Assembly (NCBI GenBank): GCA_039654915.1
Contig: CM077595.1
Span: 87,647,501 to 87,711,500, forward strand
Source of the DNA: Aquilaria yunnanensis
Lineage: Eukaryota; Streptophyta; Magnoliopsida; Malvales; Thymelaeaceae
Reading direction: 5' to 3'
Length of the DNA: 64,000 bases
In this document: piece by piece, positions 22,370 through 30,188 of the stretch
How positions within the stretch are numbered: position 1 is the stretch's first letter
How the letters are laid out: each line of letters begins with the position of its first letter
Position numbers and translations under genes: made by a program
The notes under the pieces: model-generated
Database searches by the model: none
Told to the model about the DNA's origin: nothing
Seen by the model: only the letters and a program-made list of their open reading frames with translations

Positions 22370-25300
22370 GCCCGATGTGATTGATAATTGAAAAGTGAAG
22401 ATTTCAAGCTAGAATTACATTGACTTTGGAAGGCCTCCAAGTCAGATCTGACCTAACAGTCCGCATACATTTTCAAATGACAGGGAATCCTTTGAATAAA
22501 CTTGTATCTTTGAAAGCTTGCAAAAGTAATCTAATAGTAAAAATCTCCTAGATTTAGTCCAGAATCTAGGGTGTAGTCTTTGTTAGATGGACACCTGGTA
22601 TTCTTTCTGGTACAACAAAAAGATGTAATGCGTGCATTCTACTACTTTCCATTTTTACACTCTTTGCCATTATACTATCTATTATTGCCATCACACTTTA
22701 CTTTTTGACAACTGGTAATTCTTTTTGTTCTCTAACAAAAAGATGTTACGTGTACATTATACCACTTTTTAATTCCATTATTACATCTACATATTGTACC
22801 AATTTTTACCAAAAATTCAATTATTACACCTACACATTCTATCACTTCTTACCAAAAATTCTGTTTTTACATCCGTCTCTCACTCCTTTCCATTATACTA
22901 TCCATTATTGCTATCGTACTTTGCTTTCTAAATGATACTACTCGTGGGTGAAAATAAAAAGTTAAGGAAAATTTGATAGTAATGATCTTGAAAGTGCTGC
23001 CAAATCTAGTAAGAAGGATTTCATATGTTGCACCTTAACCCTCAAAAAGAATTCACAGTGGTTATCAACATCCTTGCAAGGAGTCCGGGATTAGTTTCCA
23101 AACAAGGTAGCTCTCATATTAAATGACTTCAGTGGCCTCCCAATTCTCATAAATGCTTAAAAAAAAAAAAAAGATTCTCAGTTTTCCACAACACAAATTC
23201 CAACAAAGGAAAGAAGTTCATCCCTTCCATCAAAAGCCATTAAAGGGAAAATCCAAAACAAAAAAAGAGACTGAGAGCAAACACAAGCAACTAAAGCCAC
23301 TTGAATCATTTCACTTCAAGAGGGCTATGATCTCAGTTCTTTGCAACACAAACTCCGAAAAGAGAAGTTCATCCCTTCCATCAAAAAGCCAACAAGGGAA
23401 AATTCAAAACCAAAAAAAAGAGAGACTGAGAGCAAACACAAGCAAGTAAGGCCACTTGAATCATCTCATTTCAAGAAGGCTATGATCTCGGTTCTCTGTA
23501 ACAAAAACTCCGAAAAGGAAAAAGTTCATCCCTTCCATCAAAAGACAACAAGGGAAAATTCAAAACCAAAAAGGACTGAGAACAAGCACGAGCAAGCAAG
23601 GCCACTTGAGTCATCTCACTTCAAGAGAGTTATCAAGTATGTCATCACCATAGCTAAAAAAAAAAAAAAAGGAAACAAAAAAAAACAAAACAAAAAAAAA
23701 AAAGGGAAAAAGGGCTCAAACTAGAGCAAAAGAAAAAAAAAAAGAAAAAAAGTGAGTTATGGATTCTAGACTGAAAACCTGCAAAGGCGGTCTAGAAGAC
23801 AAAAGCAACCCTCAAACCAAGCGTACATAAAGATTACGATAGTTGGGGGGCAACAGATGAGGTCTAACTTTCTGAAAAAGGTGGCAAGTTTGAGGTCTTC
23901 ACTATTGAATTTTTCACCGTAATCAGATATGCTCACGAGTAGTATTAAAAGACTCTTCTTCCACACCACTTAAACTTAACTTTCCTCAGACCGAACATCC
24001 TCATTCAGTTAAAAGACTATCATTGTGAATCATGTTTCAACCTTATTTAATACTGCACACGAGTAGTATTAAAAGACCCTTCTTTCACACCACTAAAACT
24101 TAACTTTACTCAGACCTAATATTTACCTCTTAATATCATTCTCATTCAGCTAAAAGACTGCCACAAAAAAAAAAAAAACATTTAAACTTAACTTTCCTCA
24201 CACCTAACATTTACCTCTCGATATCATCCTCATTCAGTTAAAAGGCTATTATTGTGAATCATGTTTCTACCTTATTGCCTTGCACAGTTTATGTCTTTGA
24301 GTTGGAAAGGGAAGAGTGGCAGGATATTTTAATTAAAAACAAAGACCGTAAATTACTTTGTCAAGCTTTGCAAATTGATGAAAGTTTTTCTTTAAGGCCA
24401 AACCATTATTCATTAATGTGTGTAGATTTAAAAGTGAGGAGATAGCTTGAGACTTTCTTTAAGAAGATGTGTTTCTTGTAAGAGAAATTCATGATCAAGG
24501 ACCATCACAAAGGTCTAGAAATGCTCAACCTTCTGTTAAATCAAAGATGAGATAATACCTTTTATCCACATAAACACCATATTCAAGGGGGCAAAGTAGT
24601 CCCTACGAAGCATAAGAAGAGTACTGCCAAGAAAGAAACTCAACAGACAAGGGGGCAAGTCTTATGGATCAAAACTTGAGCTCAAGGAAGAGCAATCATT
24701 CAGACTATAACATGGAGATAAATAAGTGTCGACACGGCCACAAGAAAAGGGACAATGAAACATTGAAAGTTAAGCCTTTGATGGTATCAAATCCATGACA
24801 ATGGATGAGTACCCGAAAGAGATATAAATTATGAGGCGGGCCAACTTTAAAGAAATTGAGGCCAAAATTCAAGAACAAGTCAAAGAAATGGGATTTTGAA
24901 AAGAGTTGGGCTTTTGAGGCAGTGAACAAAAGCTGGAAAGCATAAAGAGATTCAATGATAGTCCAAGAAGGCAATTATAAAGAGGATCCAGTAAAGCAAA
25001 GATATGAAGAACTAGATCAATCAAAAAAAAAATAAAAATAAAAAAATAAATATAAATAAAAATAAAAATAAAAAAAAAAGAACCATCAATTACACATGCT
25101 TTGCATTCATGCATTTCACATCATGCATGCATGATTTTTACATGATAGGAATCAAATGGGAAACACATCCACCACACCGTTACAGCAGTATAAGCTGAGA
25201 TCTCAATAATATCAGCTCTTACCAATCTATCACTGGATACACAGCTAATATGCGGGACCAACCCGCATCAGGAATTCAAGGATAAGGTAGACAATATGTC

Positions 25301-25774
25301 AAAAGCCTGGCAATTGATTCAATAATCGAGACTACACCTGGAAGGACAGGATTGACATCAGCTAGTAGTATCCAAAATAAGAGATAGCTATAGCCAAGGA
25401 TAAGGCAGATATCAAAAAGGATAAAGTAGACAATATTGTCAAAAGCTTGGCAATTGATTCAATAATCGAGGCTACACCTGGAAGGACAGGATTGATGTCA
25501 GCTTAGCAGCATCCAAGATAAGAGATAGCTGTGGTCAAAGATAAGGCAGACATCAAGAAATATTGTCGTTGAAACTTTGTCAAAAGCGGACAATGGATTC
25601 AATAATCGAGGACTGGATCAACGGATAAAAAAAAAATATCTATCAAAATGAAGTAGGATCTACTTTTCTGGTTAAACGGCGGATACGGTACTCCGTGACT
25701 CTCAAGTCGGTTCTCTCAGTTGCCCATAATAACTGATTCCTTCACCCCTTCTTTCTTTTACTTCCTCCTAGAAA
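22370..25774 (+). other. Non-coding internal region replacing pol; several repeat blocks
   Basis: No protease, reverse transcriptase, RNase H or integrase motif was found in any frame. Repeats seen: about 22600-22900, loosely repeated TTACCAAAAATTC/CACTTT strings; about 23180-23640, three to four copies of a roughly 150-170-bp unit containing AGTTCATCCCTTCCATCAAAA; about 23990-24260, repeated CATTCAGTTAAAAGACTAT blocks; about 25260-25620, three copies of a roughly 130-150-bp unit containing CAATTGATTCAATAATCGAG. A 63-codon frame without ATG at 24254-24445 has protein-like composition but no family I recognise. The stretch resembles the decayed spacer of LARD/TR-GAG elements. Confidence 0.6.
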
Positions 25775-26323
25775 ATGGATCCTACTTTTTCCGCCTTGCG
25801 AAAGTATTTCCCTTCTCTCCCAATGAACATCCTCAAAAAGATCTACCAAGTTCGCTGTGAACGATTAAGAGTTCTGATGCACAAAGGAATCCCTGAAGAT
25901 GTGCGGTGGTTAATCGAAGCCAAGGTTCGTCTGGAAGGTGAAATCCCAGAGGCATTTGTGTCTCACATGCCTGGTATAGGCAAAAGCTCTTATGCCAAAA
26001 AGCGAAGAGCGAAAAGGTTACAAGTCTGCCATAAATGTGGACGGTGGACTTGTAATACTAAATGTCGTTCTTTAGGGATGATTTCTGATAATCGAGAAGA
26101 TAAAATACGATTCATTAAGAATGGCCTGAGTAAGGACTCGTTGGATGATATCCAATTGACTCTTGAGACGCATTCTTGTGGATCTGTGCAACGTGAACTT
26201 CTTGGTTTATGGAGCATTTTTCATGAAGAATGAAACCGTTACAATCCCGGGAATCTGACTGTAAATGACCCTGTTTGCCAGCTTGTAAGAAAACTGGATG
26301 GGAAGCAAATCCTCGACTCATAG
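25775..26323 (+). pseudogene. Zinc-finger-like cargo protein, copy 1 (stopped at codon 153)
   Basis: First of three tandem paralogues. The frame from ATG 25775 would be 182 codons plus stop at 26321-26323, exactly as in copies 2 and 3. A TGA at 26231-26233 ends it after 152 residues and the frame stays open beyond, so this is a recent nonsense change. It retains the N-terminal block (LRKYFPSLP, KKIYQVRCERLRVLMHKGIP), the basic stretch YAKKRRAKR and the cysteines of CHKCGRWTCNTKC. The truncated product would lose only about 30 C-terminal residues and could still fold the finger. Its 5' leader aligns to that of copy 2 from about 25705 onward, but no TATA box sits at the matching place. Confidence 0.6.
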
Positions 26324-26484
26324 AAGCCGTTAATGCCGTTATTGGACGTAAAACCAGTGGAAGATGTGAGCCACAGTCACAATTACTGTACATACAGTTT
26401 GTTATATTTGGAAAAGTTTGCATTTTCTTTTGACAGATGTACATGCTCTCCTAAGTGTAATCGACACGTTATCCATTTCATCGC

Positions 26485-26491
26485 TATAAAT
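26485..26491 (+). promoter_or_regulatory. TATA box before cargo copy 2
   Basis: TCATCGCTATAAATGC lies 87 bp before the ATG. The context TTATCC-x-TTTCATC-x-CTATAAAT is shared with the TATA box before copy 3 and, more loosely, with that before LOG. Confidence 0.55.
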
Positions 26492-26571
26492 GCATGTTCT
26501 TCCAGTCGGTTATCTAAGTTTCCTTCAATAACTAATTCCTTTCCATCATCTCTCAAATTCTTCTCTCATCA

Positions 26572-27120
26572 ATGGATTCTACTCTTTCTACCCTGCGAAA
26601 ATACTTTCCTTCTCTTCCAATAAAAGTCCTTAAAAAGATCTACCTTGCTAGATGTGAAAGAATCAGAGTTTTTATGCACAAAGGCATTCCTGATAATGTG
26701 CGGTGGCTAATTGAAGCTAAGGTTCGTTCAGCTGGTGAAGTTCCAGAAGCGTTCTTTCCCCGTATGCCCGGCTTTGGTAAAAGCGCTTATGCTAAAAAGC
26801 GAAGAGCAAAGAGGCTAGGTGTCTGTCATAAATGTGGACGATGGAATTGTAATACTAAATGTCGCTTTTTAGGATACATCTCCAGAAATCATGAAGATAA
26901 AAGAAAATTCATCAAGAATGGCCTGCGTAAGGAATCTTTGGATGATATCCTACTAACTTTTGAAACACATTCTTGTGAAATAGTGCAATGGGAAATTATG
27001 GATTTATGGTGGACTTTCCAAAAAGAACAAGATCGTTACAGTCTTGGGAATGTGACTTTAAACGACCCTGTTTGTCAGTTTGTAAGAAAACTGGATGGGA
27101 AGCAAATCCCCGACTTATAG
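26572..27120 (+). CDS. Zinc-finger-like basic protein, cargo copy 2, 182 aa
   Basis: Intronless 182-aa frame inside the retrotransposon. Residues 1-60 form a helical block (TLRKYFPSLP, KKIYLARCERIRVFMHKGIP, VRWLIEAK). Residues 69-81 are basic (GKSAYAKKRRAKR). The cluster C85-x2-C88-x4-C93-x3-C97 follows, then a segment with KFIKNGLRKESLDDI (112-126) and further cysteines at 135 and 168. The order of Gly/Tyr-Ala-basic stretch, Cys cluster and a downstream Phe-Ile-x2-Gly resembles the cysteine-rich nucleic-acid-binding proteins of carlaviruses (Pfam Carla_C4). That is remote, motif-level similarity, with shorter cysteine spacing. Nucleic-acid binding is therefore likely, and silencing suppression is only a hypothesis. 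It has its own TATA box. A TTTAAAC heptamer in slippery phase lies at 27057-27063. Confidence 0.7.
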   Translation: MDSTLSTLRKYFPSLPIKVLKKIYLARCERIRVFMHKGIPDNVRWLIEAKVRSAGEVPEAFFPRMPGFGKSAYAKKRRAKRLGVCHKCGRWNCNTKCRFLGYISRNHEDKRKFIKNGLRKESLDDILLTFETHSCEIVQWEIMDLWWTFQKEQDRYSLGNVTLNDPVCQFVRKLDGKQIPDL

Positions 27121-27270
27121 AAGGCATTGAAGCCATTACTGGACATAAATCAGTGGAAGATGAGAGCCACGGTCATGATTCCTGTACATATAAGCTGTCA
27201 TTTGTCTTTTCTTTTGACAATAATGTACTTGCTTCTGTAAGTGTAATTAACGCATTATCCCTTTCATCAC

Positions 27271-27278
27271 TATAAATA
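27271..27278 (+). promoter_or_regulatory. TATA box before cargo copy 3
   Basis: TCATCACTATAAATATG lies 66 bp before the copy 3 start, in the same sequence context as the TATA box before copy 2. Confidence 0.55.
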
Positions 27279-27336
27279 TGTGTTAGTTATTTTCGTTTCC
27301 TACAATCACTAATTTCTTTCTTTGCCTCCTTCATCA

Positions 27337-27885
27337 ATGGAGTCTTCTCTTTCCGCCTTACGAAAGTATTTTCCTTCCTTCCCAATAAATGTTCTTAAAA
27401 AGATTTATCAAGCTAGATGTGAACGATTCAGAGTATTTATGCACAAAGGCATCCCTGATAATGTGCGGTGGCTAATTGAAGCTAAGGTTCGTTCAGCTGG
27501 TGAAGTTCCCGAAGCGTTCTTTCCCCGTATGCTCGGCTTTGGTAAAAGCGCTTATGCCAAAAAAAGAAGAGCAAAGAGGCTAGGCATTTGTCATAATTGT
27601 GGATGGTGGATTTGCGGCAATAAATGTCGTTCTCCAGGAGTGATCACCAGAAATCGTAATGATAGAATAAAATTCATCAAGAATGGCTTGCGTAAGGAAT
27701 CTCTAGAAGATATTCGAGAGGTTCTTGAAGCGCATTCTTGCGGAATAGTGCAATTTGAGGTTGTTGGATTATGGATAATTTTCCAAAAAGAACGAGATCG
27801 TTATAGTCTTGGGAATCTGACTTTAAACGACCCAGTTTGCCAGTTTGTGAGAAAACTGGATGGGATGCAAATCACCGATTCATAG
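27337..27885 (+). CDS. Zinc-finger-like basic protein, cargo copy 3, 182 aa
   Basis: Same length and layout as copy 2. The chosen ATG at 27337 aligns with the starts of copies 1 and 2; the frame is open a few codons upstream but has no ATG there. It keeps LRKYFPSFP, KKIYQARCERFRVFMHKGIP, YAKKRRAKR (73-81) and a cluster reading CHNCGWWICGNKC, so all four cysteines are present. The downstream KFIKNGLRKESLEDI is also intact. Starts of the three copies are 797 and 765 bp apart, so gene plus intergenic promoter was duplicated as a unit. Many differences from copy 2 fall in third codon positions, which argues that the frame was under protein-level constraint. No function is assigned beyond probable nucleic-acid binding. 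Confidence 0.7.
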   Translation: MESSLSALRKYFPSFPINVLKKIYQARCERFRVFMHKGIPDNVRWLIEAKVRSAGEVPEAFFPRMLGFGKSAYAKKRRAKRLGICHNCGWWICGNKCRSPGVITRNRNDRIKFIKNGLRKESLEDIREVLEAHSCGIVQFEVVGLWIIFQKERDRYSLGNLTLNDPVCQFVRKLDGMQITDS

Positions 27886-27937
27886 AAAGCATTGAAGCCA
27901 TTACTGGACGCAAAGCCAGTGAAAGACGAGGATCAAA

Positions 27938-28315
27938 GTCACGATTACTGTACGTGCTAGCTGTCGCTTTTGGAAATTTTCCTCCCCTTTTGGTAATAAT
28001 GTATCCACTCCTGACGTGAACCAAAGTCACGATTACTGTACGTGCTAGCTGTCGCTTTTGAAATCTTCCTCCCCTTTCGGCGATAATGTATCCACTCCTG
28101 ACATGAGCCATAGTCACGATACTGTACATGCTAGCTGCCACTTTTTAAAATTTTCCTTCTCTTCCAACAATCACGTACCTACTCCTGACGTAAGCTACAG
28201 TAGTGACTACTGTACATGCTAGCAGCTATTTTGAAAATTTTCCTCTTCTTTTAACGATAGTGTACCCATACCTGACCAGAGTCATACTCGTGACTACTGT
28301 GAATAGCTGGCAATA
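27938..28315 (+). repeat. About five 88-bp tandem repeats between cargo copy 3 and LOG
   Basis: Units begin at about 27938, 28026, 28113, 28203 and 28281, each with GTCACGATTACTGTAC, a GTGCTAGCTG-like core and TGTATCCACTCCTGAC or close variants. Single diverged copies of the same sequence lie after copies 1 and 2 (about 26370 and 27165). The unit is therefore the ordinary intergenic segment of the array, amplified just before the LOG promoter. An upstream regulatory role is possible but unproven. Confidence 0.75.
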
Positions 28316-28362
28316 ATGTATCCATTCTTGAAAATAAAATTATTGCCTTATCTCTTCATCTC

Positions 28363-28370
28363 TATAAATA
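28363..28370 (+). promoter_or_regulatory. TATA box before LOG
   Basis: CTTCATCTCTATAAATAT lies 40 bp before the LOG ATG. This suggests a very short leader and transcription independent of the LTR. Confidence 0.55.
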
Positions 28371-28402
28371 TATCTTTTTTTCTCACAAGGGTAAGGATAG
28401 GA

Positions 28403-29026
28403 ATGGAGAAAACCCCAACTCGTAAATCCCGAAGTATTTGTGTATTTTCTGGAGCTTTTCCTGGAAAAGATGAAGAGTATTTAAAGGCAGCCAACCATTT
28501 GGGTAGAGTATTAGCTGAGCGAAAAATACATTTAGTTTATGGAGGAGGTAGTGTCGGATTAATGGGAGGTGTAGCATCAGCAGCATCTCTAGGAGGAAGT
28601 CAAGTTCTGGGCATTATCCCTGGACCTCTGAAATTTATTTCTGGGGGTACGATTGGAGAAGAATTAGTGGTTAAAAATTTGCAAGAGCGTGTGTTACAAA
28701 TGCTTTTAAATGCTGATGCTTTTATCGCTCTACCAGGTGGTTTTGGCACATTGGGAGAAGTCTTTCAAATTGCTTCCATGGCCCAACTTAATTTGCATAA
28801 GAAACCCATTGGGCTTTTAAATGTTAACAATTTCTTTACAGGTCTGATAGCTTTTATGGATTATGCTATGCAGAAGAATTTCATATCAAGAGTGGCACGG
28901 CGAATCATAATATCCTCAACAACTGCTGAAGAATTGCTAGATAAAATGCAAGCTTTTGTTCCTGAACCAGATCCAGCAATGATTCAGATAGACTGGACAC
29001 GACAGTCTTTCCCGACCATCCCATAA
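28403..29026 (+). CDS. LOG: LOG-type cytokinin riboside 5'-monophosphate phosphoribohydrolase, intronless, 207 aa
   Basis: LOG enzymes release active free-base cytokinin from the riboside monophosphate in one step, in cytosol and nucleus. The frame from ATG 28403 gives 207 aa, near the usual 210-225. Recognisable parts: SICVFSGAFPGKDEEY (11-26, the nucleotide-binding start), LVYGGGSVGLMG (44-55), GIIPGPL (70-76), arginine 96 in the position of the family's catalytic arginine, and PGGFGTLGE (111-119), which fits the family motif PGGxGTxxE with E119 present. KKPIGLLNV (133-141) and ARRIIISS (165-172) are very plant-like. The lysine that usually follows the arginine is Val97, and the first glutamate of the usual EE pair is Gly118. 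Plant LOG genes have several introns and this has none, so it is probably a retro-copied host gene now carried by the retrotransposon. It looks intact, but activity is unproven. Confidence 0.85.
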   Translation: MEKTPTRKSRSICVFSGAFPGKDEEYLKAANHLGRVLAERKIHLVYGGGSVGLMGGVASAASLGGSQVLGIIPGPLKFISGGTIGEELVVKNLQERVLQMLLNADAFIALPGGFGTLGEVFQIASMAQLNLHKKPIGLLNVNNFFTGLIAFMDYAMQKNFISRVARRIIISSTTAEELLDKMQAFVPEPDPAMIQIDWTRQSFPTIP

Positions 29027-29584
29027 TGGTCCTCTACTCACCCTGTTGAAGTATTGTGGAAGAAAGAAGCGATCTGATCCGTTTTTCTTGTCCTTTAGTT
29101 TTATTATCAGCATTTTCTTTCGCGTTTCAGTTTTTCCTTTCAGGGAATTTCTTTTTTTTATAATATAGTTTCGTCCATGCTGATATTAAAACCATAGGCC
29201 AATGCCTTTAGGTTGGAATGGCTGAGTAAAGAGTAATTTTTGTTACTCTTGAGACGCATCCTATTAGGTCTACTAGGCATAACATTTTGGGGTAGTTAAG
29301 CTTTAACCTTATTCGGATGACATATCTCACAAGGGAATCTATATTTACTGAAGAAAATATTAGATGAACCTTGAATATTGATTCCAAACATCCGTTCCCT
29401 TTACATAATTTGTCAGTGTTATTGTCATCATCAAGATTCACTCGTTTTATCGAACCCTAATTCTTTGCGCTCGCCTATTATGAAAATTCACACTTTCGAA
29501 GAAAATTATTCCAATTTCAATTGCTTTCATATAAATTTCGCTCGAGGTCTTAAGGAAAGCTCCTTAGCCTCAAAATCAATTTTC
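29027..29584 (+). other. LOG 3' flank, no gene
   Basis: AT-rich spacer between the LOG stop codon and the first tandem array. I see no conserved coding signal. It probably contains the LOG polyadenylation region (TTTATAATATAG near 29158), but that is a guess. Confidence 0.4.
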
Positions 29585-29587
29585 ATC

Positions 29588-30185
29588 ATCAGGGTTTTAA
29601 GGATGGAACATTTGCCTCGAAAAGAATCAATTTTCATCATCGGGGTTTTAAGGATGGAACCTTTGCCTCGAAAATAATCAATTTTCATCATCGGAGTTTT
29701 AAGGATGGAACCTTTGCCTCGAAAATAATCAATTTTCATCATCGGGGTTTTAAGGATGGAACCTTTGCCTCGAAAACAATCAATTTTCATCATCGGGGTT
29801 TTAAGGATGGAACCTTTGCCTCGAAATCAATCAATCAATCCGAGGTTTTAAGGATGGAACCTTTGTCTCAAGATCAATCAATCAATTCGAGGTTTTTAAA
29901 GATGGAACCTTTACCTCGACATCAATCAATCAATCCGAGGTTTTAAGGATGGAACCTTTGCCTCGAAAATAATCAATTTTCATCATCGGGGTTTTAAGGA
30001 TGGAACCTTTGCCTCGAAAATAATCAATTTTCATCATCGGGGTTTTAAGGATGGAACCTTTGCCTCGAAAATAATCAATTTTCATCATCGGGGTTTTAAG
30101 GATGGAACCTTTGCCTCGAAAATAATCAATTTTCATCATCGGGGTTTTAAGGATGGAACCTTTGCCTCGAAAACAATCAATTTTC
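29588..30185 (+). repeat. 51-bp tandem array, about 12 units
   Basis: The marker AAGGATGGAAC recurs at 29599, 29650, 29701 and 29752 and so on, every 51 bp. Units include GGTTTTAAGGATGGAACC and CAATTTTCATCATCGG. Three shorter variant units with TCAATCAATCAATCCGAGG lie at about 29821-29940. Because 51 is a multiple of 3, the reverse strand stays open as 17-residue repeats (29527-29793, 29930-30187). I regard that as a consequence of the repeat and not as a gene. Confidence 0.9.
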
Positions 30186-30188
30186 ATT

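Noticed and set aside
23153..23724. Lys-rich frames of 98 and 127 codons
   Set aside because: They fall in a 150-170-bp tandem repeat of the retrotransposon spacer and in poly-A runs; the translations are repetitive.
29527..30187. Reverse-strand frames with perfect 17-residue repeats
   Set aside because: They follow from a 51-bp tandem repeat whose length is a multiple of three; no start context or conserved domain.
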